A stretch of 38,593 nucleotides of DNA from Burkholderiales bacterium (GCA_025360385.1 JANYCG010000116.1:1-38593); one strand, 5' to 3'; shown: positions 1 through 10,000, counted from the stretch's first letter. Made by a program: numbers and translations. Notes: a model not told the origin generated them from the letters alone.

Positions 1-2
1 TT

Positions 3-3000
3 GCGCCCGACCAAACCCAGTCAGAGGGCACTTACTACAGTGCGGGTGTGGCTCGGTTCGGACACAATACCGGGGTTCCACTGGGTGCGCCAACCGGCTC
101 TCCGCCTGTGCCGACCGTCAACAACCGTCCGGTCGATACCATCTCAGTGGCCCTGGGAAGCTTGACGCCCAAGATTGAAATCCCGAATCCAGCCGGCGGT
201 GTCGTCACCATCGTGCCAATCTCAAAAAGCGTCAGCGGTGGGGGGGTTGTCAAGACGCCGGGCGTGTACCAGGCTACGGGTGCCATTACAGGCTTTTATT
301 ACGCCAATGCGACGGCCAGTTCAGTTACCGTTGTCGTCAATTTTTCGGACAGCGACCAGGGCACTGACAATGAAACTGACGCTCAGGCTCAATATACTAT
401 TTCGTGGGTTGGCAACGCATTGCAAATTGGTATGACGCAACTTGACCACAATCCAGGCGGTATTCAGTCCAACATGGGTTTCGTTATTTCTGGCACAACC
501 CAAGACGGCATGTATCTTGAAACCAGAACCAGTACAACTGGTTCTGGTGACGTCGTATCGTCCGGCGACGGGTATTACCTTGACACTATGCCGGGCCAGG
601 TTCCCGCACCGACGTTTCCGGCTGTGCGAACCAACGGCGCTGCTTTTTCAAATTCGGCCGGTACGATTGCAGCGGGAACATGCCCTAGCTTTGATGGCAC
701 CCTTGTGGTCAACCGGGCACCACCTTATGGTATTGACGTGACGACACCGACGGGGGGTTCTGCTGCCAACGTAGCCCAAAGAGCCTTTAAGGCCGCCCAA
801 ATTGCGGCGATCACCAATAACTGTCTACCGTCCTGGAACCAAGCAACCAACCGTTCGTTTTTGATGGCCAACACGCCTAGCACGACAGGGTACATACCGC
901 ATGACCCGCTTTGGTATGCGGCCAGATATGGTGGCGCGGGAAACGTTGATATTAACGGCGACCCTACCAACTATTTTAAAGTTACAAACCCGGCGAATCT
1001 TCCGTCGCAAATGGGCAAAGCCTTTCGGTCGGCAGCGGCACTTGCGGCCGTGGCGAGTACCAGCGTGGTGGGGGTGGGTCAGCGAAGTTTGGGTACAGCA
1101 GCTATTTATCAGGCAAATTACGACTCATTGACCTGGTCGTCCCGGCTTTACGCATTTGGTGTGGACGCCTCGGGCGCCGTGTCAAATGCCACCATTTGGG
1201 AGGCATCATCTCTGTTGCCAACACCAACCAGCCGAACAAAACTATTTTTAGGGCGCGGATCGGTGCCGCCCGTGGCTCTGATCTCCGGCGGGTTTTCGAC
1301 TTTGACACCGTCAGAGCAGTCTGATTTCGGCAATGCAAGCATTTACCAATTTTTGCTTGGAGATAAATCGAACGAGGAAAGAAAAGGCGGAACGTTCAGA
1401 AACAGGGGCACCACTGCAGGACCGGATTTTGGCTCTGTTTTGGGCGATATCGTCAATTCCGATCCACAGATTATTTCCAAAAAAGACTATGGGTACACCG
1501 CTTCTGACGCAAGCTACCCGACATTTCTCGCCGGTTTGACGACTGAGTCTCTTGCGGTTGGATCGAACGACGGATTTTTTCATATCTTCAACGCCAATCC
1601 TAGCAATGTTGGCGGAGGCGAACTGATCGGCTTTATGCCGCAGGCGGCCAGGACGAACATCAAGGATCTCTCGTCACCTTCGTATATTCACCGCTACTTT
1701 GTCGACGGCTCTATTGGACAGGGCCACGCCAAAATTGCTGTTCCAGCAGACCCAACGCTGGCGTGGAGGACGATCGTGGTCGGCACAGGCGGAGGTGGTG
1801 CGCAAACTGTGTTTGCACTGAATTCACCGAACAATCAAATCTATTCCGCCAATAGCGTTTTGTGGGAAATCAACAGCAACACCACATTGCCTCTTCCCGG
1901 CACCTTAGGGAATATTGTGGGTCGCCCTGCGATTGGAAAACTCAAGAATGGGACTTGGGTGGCCATTTTTGGCAATGGATATAACAGCGTTGCCGGCTCT
2001 GCCAATTTGTTTGTCGTGGATTTGGCGACGGGTGCTATTCTCAAAGAAATTGCCACCAACAATTTGATTATTGCCAATGGCCTTGGAAGCACCGAGATTG
2101 TCAAATCGACTTCCGGAAACAAAGACACGATTGATTATGTTTATGCTGCGGACTACAAAGGCAATATCTGGCGTTTTGATTTGTCTGCTTCAAATATCAA
2201 CCTTTGGCCATCGAACGCAGCAATGGTCTACTCGACACCTACCGGTCGACCAATCACTGCAGAAATAAAAGTGGGTGATGCGACAGGCAATGCCGCCATT
2301 ACCGGGGGGAAAATGGTCTATTTTGGGACGGGGAGTTATTTGAATACGACGGACGTCAATACAAATAGCCCAAGTCAAGCCCTGTATGGCATCTACGACG
2401 ATTTGTTGTGGACTAATTACTTGACACCGGGTGTTGCTGAATCCGCCTTGGTGCCAATGGCCATCACCATGCCAACGGCCATCAGCGATGTTCGGACAAC
2501 CAGCTCGGTGACCTCTGCTTGGTACCTTCAGTCTGGGAAAAAGGGCTGGGTTGTGCCATTTGCGGGTACGAATGTGGCGGTCGGTGAAAGGGTGATCGCC
2601 CCACCTGTGCGCTACACAGTTGCTGGTAAGGTGGACGCCATTTTGTTCACGTCCATTGTTCCCAGCACGGATGAATGCAATGCTGGACTGGACGCCTGGA
2701 TCACTGGCATTGATGCGATGACCGGCGGCTACACGGTGGCGTTTGACGGACTCGTTCCCAACTCCATCAAAGTGGCGGGTGGCTCGCCTCGCGGCGTGTT
2801 TGTGTTGTCTGACGGTGGCGATCCATCGCTTTTCATCAGCCAGACCATCTTCAATGGCGTGATTACAGCAACGTCGTATGCAACGACAACTGGCGGCCAG
2901 CAATCCGTGACAATCAATGGTACGACTGGCATCACCCGGGTCATTGGCGTCAAATTGGCAAAAGCCACGGCCAGCGCGTTAACGACGCGCCAAGTGTGGC

Positions 3001-3014
3001 GGCAATTAAAATAG
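3..3014 (+). CDS. pilY1: Type IV pilus tip adhesin/biogenesis protein PilY1 (5' end outside window)
   Basis: The frame is open from the left edge (first full codon at 3) to the TAG at 3012-3014, giving about 1003 residues without a start, so the gene begins upstream. PilY1 sits at the pilus tip with the minor pilins and supports pilus extension, adhesion and surface sensing. The C-terminal beta-propeller is recognisable: GSVLGDIVNSDP near 1432-1467, AVGSNDGFFHIFNA near 1555-1596, then TIVVGTGGGG, and DYVYAADYKGNIWRFDL near 2135-2185, which holds the usual Ca-binding region. The N-terminal part visible here (VDTISVALGSLTPKIEIPN) is typical of Burkholderiales PilY1. It lies directly before pilE, as in the fimU-pilVWX-pilY1-pilE operons. 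The DNA is visibly less GC-rich than the genes to its right, which is common for surface-exposed pilus genes. Confidence 0.93.
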   Translation, partial: APDQTQSEGTYYSAGVARFGHNTGVPLGAPTGSPPVPTVNNRPVDTISVALGSLTPKIEIPNPAGGVVTIVPISKSVSGGGVVKTPGVYQATGAITGFYYANATASSVTVVVNFSDSDQGTDNETDAQAQYTISWVGNALQIGMTQLDHNPGGIQSNMGFVISGTTQDGMYLETRTSTTGSGDVVSSGDGYYLDTMPGQVPAPTFPAVRTNGAAFSNSAGTIAAGTCPSFDGTLVVNRAPPYGIDVTTPTGGSAANVAQRAFKAAQIAAITNNCLPSWNQATNRSFLMANTPSTTGYIPHDPLWYAARYGGAGNVDINGDPTNYFKVTNPANLPSQMGKAFRSAAALAAVASTSVVGVGQRSLGTAAIYQANYDSLTWSSRLYAFGVDASGAVSNATIWEASSLLPTPTSRTKLFLGRGSVPPVALISGGFSTLTPSEQSDFGNASIYQFLLGDKSNEERKGGTFRNRGTTAGPDFGSVLGDIVNSDPQIISKKDYGYTASDASYPTFLAGLTTESLAVGSNDGFFHIFNANPSNVGGGELIGFMPQAARTNIKDLSSPSYIHRYFVDGSIGQGHAKIAVPADPTLAWRTIVVGTGGGGAQTVFALNSPNNQIYSANSVLWEINSNTTLPLPGTLGNIVGRPAIGKLKNGTWVAIFGNGYNSVAGSANLFVVDLATGAILKEIATNNLIIANGLGSTEIVKSTSGNKDTIDYVYAADYKGNIWRFDLSASNINLWPSNAAMVYSTPTGRPITAEIKVGDATGNAAITGGKMVYFGTGSYLNTTDVNTNSPSQALYGIYDDLLWTNYLTPGVAESALVPMAITMPTAISDVRTTSSVTSAWYLQSGKKGWVVPFAGTNVAVGERVIAPPVRYTVAGKVDAILFTSIVPSTDECNAGLDAWITGIDAMTGGYTVAFDGLVPNSIKVAGGSPRGVFVLSDGGDPSLFISQTIFNGVITATSYATTTGGQQSVTINGTTGITRVIGVKLAKATASALTTRQVWRQLK

Positions 3015-3035
3015 AAGTGCCAAACCAGGCACTTC
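3014..3035 (+). other. Perfect inverted repeat between pilY1 and pilE
   Basis: GAAGTGCC (3014-3021) and GGCACTTC (3028-3035) form an 8-bp stem with a 6-nt loop, starting on the last base of the pilY1 stop codon and ending 14 nt before the likely pilE start. No T-run follows, so it is not a standard intrinsic terminator. It could be an mRNA processing or stabilising hairpin that sets the pilE:pilY1 ratio. Confidence 0.55.
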
Positions 3036-3049
3036 AATTGGATATATTC

Positions 3050-3502
3050 GTGAAAACTAACACACAAACGACCCGCCACGTATTTGGTTTTACCTTGATT
3101 GAGTTGTTGGTTGTGGTTGCCATTATTGGAATATTAATGGCCGTGGCATTGCCCGCTTATACCAACTACGTGCAACGCGGCTTTCGCGCCAATGCCAAAG
3201 CCGTATTGTTGGAGTCCGCACAATTTATGGAGCGTTATCGCTCCGTTAACTTCAGCTATCCGGATGGGTCTACCGCCGGACAAACCTTACCCACCGCATT
3301 GAGTGTTTCCCCAAGGCAAGGAACCAAAAATTACGACATTGCAATCGACACGACGCCCACGGCCGCTATACGGGCGACATCCTTCACTTTGACTGCAACG
3401 CCCAGTGGCTGGACGGACACAATTTGTGGAAACCTGACGATTACCAATCTCGGCAAAAAAGGCCAATCCTTGGGCACCGCAGCTGACTGCTGGAGTCGTT
3501 GA
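3050..3502 (+). CDS. pilE: Type IV minor pilin PilE
   Basis: From the GTG at 3050 the protein has 150 residues. The prepilin signal is clear: a short basic leader ending in Gly, then FTLIELLVVVAIIGILMAVA, with Glu at +5 and the conserved hydrophobic helix. PilD should cut after the Gly and methylate the Phe. The globular part ends with two cysteines (DTICGN ... ADCWSR), the usual C-terminal disulfide loop. The frame is open further 5' to 2996, but that would overlap pilY1 and give an odd long leader; GTG 3050 gives a 13-residue leader, the normal size. No strong Shine-Dalgarno is visible, so translation may depend on coupling from pilY1. As the last gene of the minor-pilin operon it should join the priming complex with PilY1 rather than form the main fibre. 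Confidence 0.9.
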   Translation: MKTNTQTTRHVFGFTLIELLVVVAIIGILMAVALPAYTNYVQRGFRANAKAVLLESAQFMERYRSVNFSYPDGSTAGQTLPTALSVSPRQGTKNYDIAIDTTPTAAIRATSFTLTATPSGWTDTICGNLTITNLGKKGQSLGTAADCWSR

Positions 3503-3522
3503 TGCGAAGGTGCTGCACACCG

Positions 3523-3972
3523 CTACCTGCGCACCTCATCCACCAGCGCCCGAAACTCGTCAATGTCCTCAAAACTGCGGTAAACGCTGGCAAACCGCAC
3601 GTAGGCGACTTTGTCTAGTTTCTTGAGTTCGCGCATCACCAGCTCGCCGATCCGGGCCGAGGGCACTTCGCGTGCGCCCAGGTTAAGCAGTTTTTCTTCG
3701 ATGCGCTCGATGGCGCTGTCTACCTGCTCAATGCTGACCGGGCGTTTGCGCAGCGCCAGGCTCATCGAAGCCAGCAGCTTGACGCGTTCAAACTCGATGC
3801 GCCGACCGTCTTTTTTGACGATGGCCGGAAAGTTGACATCGGGCCGCTCATAAGTGGTGAACCGCTTGTCGCAAGCCCCGCATTGGCGGCGCCGGCGAAT
3901 GAAATCCCCGTCTTCAGAAACCCGGGTTTCGACGACCTGGGTTTCGGAATGACCGCAAAACGGGCACTTCAT
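3523..3972 (-). CDS. nrdR: Transcriptional repressor NrdR
   Basis: This 149-residue protein has the family's normal length and order. A zinc ribbon with Cys3, Cys6, Cys31 and Cys34 comes first (MKCPFCG ... [13 protein letters not shown]), followed by an ATP-cone from about residue 49 to 139 ([19 protein letters not shown] onward). NrdR binds NrdR boxes before ribonucleotide reductase genes and senses ATP/dATP through the cone, repressing dNTP synthesis when dATP is high. It starts 20 nt after the glyA stop on the same strand, so it is probably translated from the glyA transcript and falls under the ZTP riboswitch in the glyA leader. It converges with pilE with a gap of about 20 nt and no obvious terminator between them. 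Confidence 0.97.
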   Translation of the reverse strand: MKCPFCGHSETQVVETRVSEDGDFIRRRRQCGACDKRFTTYERPDVNFPAIVKKDGRRIEFERVKLLASMSLALRKRPVSIEQVDSAIERIEEKLLNLGAREVPSARIGELVMRELKKLDKVAYVRFASVYRSFEDIDEFRALVDEVRR

Positions 3973-3992
3973 TCAACTGCCTTTGAAAACCG

Positions 3993-5237
3993 TCATTGGT
4001 AGACCGGGAATCGCGTCGTCAAGGCATTCACCTTGGCTCTCACCACCGCGATATTGACGCCATCACGGGGCTTGTCCAGCACATCGGCGATCAGGTTGGC
4101 GGTGGCGCGGGCTTCTTCTTCTTTGAAGCCGCGTGTGGTCATGGCCGGGGTGCCAATGCGCACGCCGCTGGTGATCATGGGTTTTTCGGGGTCATTGGGA
4201 ATGGCATTTTTGTTGATGGTCATGTGGGCTGAACCCAAAACGGCTTCGGCTTCTTTGCCGGTGATGCCCTTGGCCCGCAGGTCGACCAGCATGACATGGC
4301 TTTCGGTGCGGCCGCTCACAATGCGCAGACCACGGGCTGTCAAGGTGTCCGCCACGATCTGGGCATTTTTGACCACTTGCTGCTGGTAAAGCTTGAATTC
4401 AGGCTGAAGCGCTTCTTTAAAGGCGACTGCTTTGGCCGCGATCACGTGCATCAACGGGCCGCCTTGCAGGCCGGGGAAAATGGCGCTGTTGATGGTTTTT
4501 TCGTGCTGGGACTTCATCAATATGAAGCCGCCACGCGGGCCGCGCAGGCTCTTGTGGGTGGTGCTGGTGACGACGTCGGCATGGGGCACCGGGTTGGGGT
4601 AAACACCGGCGGCAATCAGGCCTGCGTAATGGGCCATGTCCACCATGAAAATCGCGCCAACATCTTTGGCCACTTTGGCAAAACGGGCAAAGTCAATGCG
4701 CAATGAATAGGCGGACGCGCCAGCGATGATCAACTTGGGTTTGGCTTCGTGTGCCTTTTTTTCCATCGCGTCGTAGTCGATCTCTTCTTGGGCGTTCAAG
4801 CCGTAAGAGACGACGTTGAACCATTTGCCGCTCATGTTCAGGGGCATGCCGTGGGTCAAATGGCCGCCTTCGGCCAGGCTCATGCCCAAAATCGTATCGC
4901 CGGGCTTTAAAAAAGCCAGAAAAACCGCCTCGTTGGCCGACGCGCCGCAGTGCGCCTGCACGTTGGCGCAATCTGCGCCAAAAATCTGTTTGACGCGGTC
5001 AATGGCCAGTTGTTCAGCCACGTCCACGTGTTCGCAGCCACCGTAATACCGTTTACCGGGGTAACCCTCGGCGTATTTGTTGGTCAGTTGCGTGCCTTGC
5101 GCGGCCATGACGGCCGGGGAGGCGTAGTTTTCGCTGGCGATCAGCTCGATGTGCTGTTCCTGGCGCAGGTTTTCAGCCTGGATGGCGGCAAAAATCTCGG
5201 GGTCGGCTTGTTCGATCAATAGGTCGCGTGAGTACAT
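3993..5237 (-). CDS. glyA: Serine hydroxymethyltransferase
   Basis: GlyA is a PLP enzyme that converts serine and tetrahydrofolate to glycine and 5,10-methylene-THF, the main one-carbon source for purines, thymidylate and methionine. The protein has 414 residues, normal for the family. The PLP lysine is K229 in [13 protein letters not shown], with D200 and H203 (MVDMAHYAG) upstream as expected. [23 protein letters not shown] and GHLTHG are all present. The start at 5237 has AGGA about 8 nt upstream; another ATG pair just upstream is out of frame. It is the first gene of glyA-nrdR, and a ZTP riboswitch lies in its leader. Confidence 0.98.
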   Translation of the reverse strand: MYSRDLLIEQADPEIFAAIQAENLRQEQHIELIASENYASPAVMAAQGTQLTNKYAEGYPGKRYYGGCEHVDVAEQLAIDRVKQIFGADCANVQAHCGASANEAVFLAFLKPGDTILGMSLAEGGHLTHGMPLNMSGKWFNVVSYGLNAQEEIDYDAMEKKAHEAKPKLIIAGASAYSLRIDFARFAKVAKDVGAIFMVDMAHYAGLIAAGVYPNPVPHADVVTSTTHKSLRGPRGGFILMKSQHEKTINSAIFPGLQGGPLMHVIAAKAVAFKEALQPEFKLYQQQVVKNAQIVADTLTARGLRIVSGRTESHVMLVDLRAKGITGKEAEAVLGSAHMTINKNAIPNDPEKPMITSGVRIGTPAMTTRGFKEEEARATANLIADVLDKPRDGVNIAVVRAKVNALTTRFPVYQ

Positions 5238-5312
5238 GGCAGTCCTGACATGAAGGTCATAAGAGACGATGGCTCCTGCGAATTCGCCAAGTTTTCACCA
5301 GCGGATTCAAGG

Positions 5313-5440
5313 GCTGCCCAGGCGAACGGCTGAACACAATGCCCTTGCAGGCATTGCGGTGCGCTTCCCAGTGGTAATCCCACGTCGGCAAGCCACGCCC
5401 TCAGGGGCTGATTGCCTATCGCCAGTTGCGTACGAACTGA
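5313..5440 (-). promoter_or_regulatory. ZTP/ZMP (pfl) riboswitch in the glyA leader
   Basis: Read on the minus strand, the leader carries the conserved pieces of the pfl/ZTP aptamer in order. ACTGGCGATA (about 5426-5417) is followed by ACGTGGGATTACCAC (5385-5371), TGGGAAGCGC, a linker hairpin with CAATGCC/GGCATTG arms (5356-5337), and the 3' signature GCCGTTCGCCTGGGCA (about 5330-5315). GTACGC and GCGCAC can pair as P1 with one mismatch, and GGCAA/TTGCC closes an inner helix. The class senses AICAR phosphates (ZMP/ZTP), which build up when 10-formyl-THF is short, and switches on one-carbon and purine genes; glyA is a fitting target. No T-run follows the aptamer, so control may act on translation or through a weak terminator. 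The match is from memory of the consensus and was not scored with a covariance model. Confidence 0.87.
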
Positions 5441-5490
5441 TTTTAGCCGACGCCCGCGTTATAGGGGGGGCGGGGGCTGGAAGGCCCGGC

Positions 5491-6249
5491 TTACAGCGTC
5501 GCCGATGGTTTATGGCCCAGCGACACCAGTTTCAGGCGTTCGTATTCGGCCATGACCTTGGCGGCATACCCCCCATCAAGCTCATTATTGCCAGCGCCGA
5601 CGTAAAACTTCAGCCCCGCTTCAATCGAGCCGGCGCGGCTGATACATTCCTGCAAAACCTTGACCCCCACCCGCAGATTGGTGACCGGATCAAACGCAGC
5701 CAGTTTGCCGCCAAAACCTTCGTATTTGTCGCTGTGCACCTTGGTCATGACCTGCATCAGGCCTTGGGCCCCCACCGCGCTTTGGGCGAAGGGGTTGAAG
5801 CCCGATTCCACCGCCATCACGGCCAAAATCAGCTTGGGATCCAGTTTGATGCGGCTGCCAATCTCAAATGCCTCCACAACCAAGGCGCTGACGGGCTCAG
5901 GCGCCACGCGGTATTTTTTGCTCAGCCAAAACGCCAGGTCAGCCTGTGACTTGGGCAATTCGCGCGGGTCGGCCGCTGTGGCGCGGTCCGCTGTATCCGT
6001 TTGCCTTGCTGCTGCGTCTTCCAAGGCGTCCATGCCGTCGGCGTTGGCCGCGTGGCGGTCTTGCAACCAGCCCATCAGATGCACCTCACCCAGGCGGCGC
6101 AAGTCGGGCTGGGCTGCCAGCATCATGCCGACAAAAATAACGGCCAGTCCAAGCAGCGCAAAGCTGTTGCTGGTGAATTCATAAGCAGTCTTGGCACATT
6201 GCGTCACAAAGTTACGCACGGCATTCACTGCGGTTCCTGTCGCTGTCAT
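5491..6249 (-). CDS. Membrane-anchored lytic transglycosylase (SLT domain)
   Basis: I chose the ATG at 6249 because GGAAGAG lies just upstream; the frame is open to 6330 but that start has no ribosome site. The result is 252 residues. One hydrophobic segment at about residues 29-47 (FALLGLAVIFVGMMLAA) should anchor it in the inner membrane with the catalytic part in the periplasm. The SLT domain spans about 120-245, with catalytic Glu148 in AVESGFNPFAQSAVGAQGLMQV-type sequence (split: AVESGFNPFAQ, then GAQGLMQV). Such enzymes cut the MurNAc-GlcNAc bond in peptidoglycan to form 1,6-anhydro ends, for wall turnover or for making room for envelope machines. The usual YNAG motif reads YVGAGN here. 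The gene lies upstream of glyA with a 253-bp gap and is probably a separate unit. Confidence 0.9.
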   Translation of the reverse strand: MTATGTAVNAVRNFVTQCAKTAYEFTSNSFALLGLAVIFVGMMLAAQPDLRRLGEVHLMGWLQDRHAANADGMDALEDAAARQTDTADRATAADPRELPKSQADLAFWLSKKYRVAPEPVSALVVEAFEIGSRIKLDPKLILAVMAVESGFNPFAQSAVGAQGLMQVMTKVHSDKYEGFGGKLAAFDPVTNLRVGVKVLQECISRAGSIEAGLKFYVGAGNNELDGGYAAKVMAEYERLKLVSLGHKPSATL

Positions 6250-6626
6250 AGCTCTTCCTTCGTTCGCAAAGACTCCTGTTTCTTGCGCGTGCAAGACTCG
6301 AAGACCTCGTTTGGGTTGGTACGCCATCAAAACCTTTTGCCAGCCGGACTCAGTTGTCCGGGGGCGAGAAGTAATTTTGAGTATGCCGGGGTCGGCAGCG
6401 GATTCGGGTTATCCCTGATTTGTTTGGGATGTCTGCATTTTAAGGGGCTTTATATCCACAAAATAGTCTTATGAATCTAATTGTTATGCATGAAAGTGGA
6501 GCAATAAATTTTCGACCAGTCGGCCAACATTTGGCCTTGCAATCCTGCTCTCTGATGTCTAAACTCAATTTGCCTTTGTGAAAAGGCTTCAAGTCGGCAG
6601 TAGCCAGTCCCTACTGAAAGGTGGTG

Positions 6627-6782
6627 TTGACAAAGCGGCCCCGACCTAAATTGGTGGCAATCTATTGCCGCCAGCACTGCGGGACATCACCCTCTTTCGG
6701 TGCGACATTGACGGCATGGACCTTCGGTCAGCCGCCGAGCCCGAACAAAATGGCTTCGCCAGTTTGTTCGGGCTTTCTATTT
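6627..6782 (+). ncRNA. Candidate small RNA ending at an orphan terminator
   Basis: A TTGACA hexamer lies at 6627-6632, though no good -10 box sits at 17 bp (TAAATT is 14 bp away). Downstream are several small hairpins (GGCAAT/ATTGCC at 6656-6669, a CACC/GGTG pair, GACC-TTC-GGTC) and then a 12-bp terminator stem. No gene precedes the terminator on this strand. A structured transcript of about 100-150 nt is the simplest explanation, but the 5' end is a guess and I recognise no known RNA family. Confidence 0.3.
6738..6782 (+). terminator. Strong rho-independent terminator without an upstream gene
   Basis: AGCCCGAACAAA (6738-6749) and TTTGTTCGGGCT (6763-6774) pair perfectly over 12 bp around a 13-nt loop, followed by TTCTATTT. 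On the opposite strand the stem is not followed by Ts, so it works for plus-strand transcripts. Confidence 0.8.
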
Positions 6783-6885
6783 GATACCGTCATCAATCCA
6801 AAAAAGGAGCGCATGGCGGCCGGGTTGCCGCGCCTCGCGTGGTTTGCGTGTTGCCGCTGGTTGATGCGGCCCCGTGAAGTCTGAG

Positions 6886-6965
6886 GCGTCAGCCCTGAGC
6901 CCTGTCAAAGGTTTTCGATAGACTCAATCTGAACGGCACTTGAGATTTCATCGGTCCGGATCAAT
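6886..6965 (+). repeat. REP-like repeat, copy A
   Basis: The left part (GCCCTGAGCCCTGTCAAAGG from 6892) is an imperfect inverted copy of the next part (TTTTCGATAGACTCAATCTG), and a non-palindromic tail follows: ACTTGAG, TTTC, then CCGGATCAAT at 6956-6965. Copy B at 32613-32692 has the same plan in the same orientation. It lies in the leader of the DUF748 gene. Confidence 0.75.
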
Positions 6966-7026
6966 TGGGAACAAAATTTCCTCGCTTGCCGTTGGCAAGT
7001 GCCATTGCGGGTTGAAAATAAGCGGG

Positions 7027-10000
7027 ATGACATCGACGGTGTTCCAAAACAAATGGCTTCGTGCCCTGGCCTGGGGGGCCGCGGCCATTGTGCTGTTGGT
7101 GGCGTCAAGCTGGGTGTTGGTGCCGCCTCTGCTCAAGAGCCAGCTTGAAAAACGGGCCAGCGAGGCCCTGGGTCGCCGGGTGACGGTGGGGCCTATCGAC
7201 TTCAAGCCTTGGTCGCTGGAATTGGAAATCAAAGGCATCGACATCGCGCATCGGGCCGGGCAGCAGGCAACGCCTGAACCGGGCGCAAAAACGTCCGGCG
7301 AAGGCCCCCAGCTACACGTTGACCGAATCTACGTCGATGCAGCCAACCAGTCCCTTGTCCGCATGGCACCAGTGTTGGATGCTCTCAAAATTGAAGGTCT
7401 GGCGCTGAAAGTCACCCATTTAGGCGCAGGCAAGTACGACTTTGACGACGTTCTGGAACGTCTCAAGCAGGTGCCTGACCCCAAGTCCAACACCAGCGAA
7501 CCCATGCAGTTTGCTCTGTACAACCTGGCCTTGACGGGCGCGAGCCTGGACTTCACCGACCACAGCCCTGGCCAGAACGCGCCGATCACGCGCCCCATCA
7601 TTCACCATTTGCGCGATCTGAACTTGAGCCTGCCGTTTTTGAGCAACCTTCCCTCGCAGCGCGAAGTGCGCACCGAGCCGCGTCTGGCCTTCACGCTCAA
7701 TGGCAGCGCGTTTGACTCCAGGGCTCAAACCACGCCGTTTGCGGCCAGCCACAAGTCGGATGCCAAGCTGCACGTCAAGGCGCTGGATTTGAAGCCCTAT
7801 CTGGCCTATTTGCCCGCCAGCCTGCCGGTTCGCATGACGTCTGCCGTGCTGGACGCCGACCTGACGCTGGCCTTTGAGCAAACCAGCAACGCGAAAGTCA
7901 AACTGACCGGCACGGTGCAGGCCAGCAGCGTCAAACTGTTGGAGGGCGGCACGCGTAACCCTGGCAGCGAGTTGTTGGCGTTTGACGCGCTGAAAGTCGT
8001 CCTGGACGATGTGCGGCCACTTGAGCGCATCGTTAAGTTGTCAGTCCTTGAACTGGTCTCGCCCAACTTGGCCGTGCGGCGCGACAAGGGCGGCCAGTTG
8101 AACCTGATGCAATTAGGCGGCGCAGCACCCGCCAGCCAGGCGCAGCTTATGCCGTCAAATGCTATCAAAAGCATATCTGAAAATCAATCACACAAAGGGA
8201 CTTCAAGCATAAGTGATGTCAATAACTCGGTTTGGAGCGTGGCGGTTGCCAAAATGTCAGTGCAGGGCGGTGCGGTTCACTTCAGCGACGACAGCACCCA
8301 GCCCAACGCCCGTTTGGCCGTCAACGACCTGAGTGTCGAGGTCACGGGCCTGGCGTTGCCGTTTGTACAGGCGGTGCAATTCAATGGGTCTGCCGTGATG
8401 GGCACCCAAGTGGGTGCGGCCGCAGACACGATGACAGGCACAGGCAGCGCACGCCGATCTGTGGCCCGGCCTGATCTGCAGGCCGCAGCAGCCCTGCGTT
8501 TTGAGGGCAACGCCACCAGCAAACAGGGTCAGCTTTCGGCCCACTTGGGCGACGTTCCCTTGGCGCTGGCTGCCCCTTATCTGGCGGCGGTGCTGGAGCC
8601 CCGGCTGGCGGGCAGGCTCAGCGCCGACCTGGTGGTCAACTGGACACCTGCCGAGCTGTGGGTGGCCAGCCCGCGCTTTGCCCTTGCCCAACTGGCCCTG
8701 CTGCCGCAAGGGTCCGGTGCGGCGTTGGCGTCGGTCAAAAAGCTGGAGATCAGCGACGCGCGGGTCGATCTGGCACATCAAACCGTCGCCATCGGCAAGC
8801 TTCTGGTCGAGCAGCCATCGACCCAGGTGGAGCGCTCACGCGACCAGCACTGGATGTTTGAAAAGTGGCTGAAATCGGCTGGAAAAGGTGACGCGCAGGT
8901 GTTTGCCACGCCCGCTGGCAACCCAGCGCAAGTCGCGGCCAATCAAGCGATTGCCTTGGCGACGGGGCAGGGCGGCGCTGCCCCTACGGGCACAGACGCA
9001 GGCATGGGCACAGGCACACCCGCTCGGGCTGCCAAACCTGCGCCAGTCCCGTCAAAATCCGGCTGGCAGTTGTCGGTGGGCGAGGCAAGGGTGGACGGCG
9101 GGGCGTTCGGCTTCCTTGATCACGCCGCGGGCGCCGACGCAGGCCCCGTGGCGCTGGCTCTGTCGGGCGTCAGACTGCACGTCAAAAACTTTGTGCTGGG
9201 CGGCAAAAACCCGATGGCGCTGCTGGCATCGGCCCAGCTCAAAGCGCCCCAGGGCGAACCGGGTCAGGTTGATTACCAGGGTAGCCTCGCCCTGGTTCCG
9301 CTCACGACGCAGGGCCGCTTGACGGCCAGCCAAATTCCCGTGCATGCCCTTGAGCCGTATTTTGGCCAGGCACTGAACGTCAACGTGGTGCGCGCCGACT
9401 TGGGCTTCAAGGGCGATGTTCGTTTTGCCGACTCGGCGGCGGGCCCGCAAGTGCATGCCTCGGGCGACTCGGTGCTGGAAGAGTTGCAAGTCAAGACCTT
9501 GGCCACCTCGGCGGTCGCCAGTGAAGACCTGCTGAGCTGGAGGGCGCTGAGCCTGCGCGGTCTGGACGTGGCGCTGGCGCCAGGTGTAGCCACCACCGTG
9601 CTGGTCAAGGAGACGGCTCTGACTGACTTTTTTGCCCGTGTCCTCGTCCATGAGAATGGCCGCATCAATTTGCAGGATTTGCTGAAGTCTTCCGCGCCTG
9701 CCGATGCTTCAAAAACAATAGCTACATATGCAGCATCTACGGGAACTTCCGGCATAAATACACCTGCAGAGGCGGCGTCAGCTGCAAAAACGCCTGCGGT
9801 AACGGTATCGGCCAACGCCGCCGCGTCAACTTCCGTCCCGGTGGTCTCCAGCACTAACGCCAGCACCAGCACCAGCACCAGCACTTCCACTGCAAGCCCA
9901 ACAACCCCCACAGGACTTGAACCGGTCATCACCATCGGCCCGATTGGCCTGGTCAACGGCAAAGTCGCGTTTTCGGATCATTTCGTCAAACCCAACTATT

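Larger units (their letters stand above)
6250..7026. other. 777-bp intergenic stretch between divergent genes
   Basis: I found no convincing protein gene here; the short open frames have no recognisable protein features. It should hold the divergent promoters of the transglycosylase gene (minus) and the DUF748 gene (plus). AT-rich DNA at 6440-6520 is a plausible promoter zone for the minus gene. The part from 6627 to 6782 is rich in small hairpins and ends in a strong intrinsic terminator that belongs to no annotated gene. A REP-like repeat fills 6886-6965. Confidence 0.7.

Noticed and set aside
2190-2903. 237-codon minus-strand frame opposite pilY1
   Set aside because: The pilY1 propeller motifs lie on the other strand across this stretch; the antisense product looks random.
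5464-5485. G-rich run before glyA as a G-quadruplex
   Set aside because: Runs of G are present on the plus strand, but the fourth run is only two bases, so the case is weak.
6621-6884. 87-codon plus-strand frame in the large gap
   Set aside because: It runs through the terminator stem, has no clear ribosome site and resembles no protein I know.
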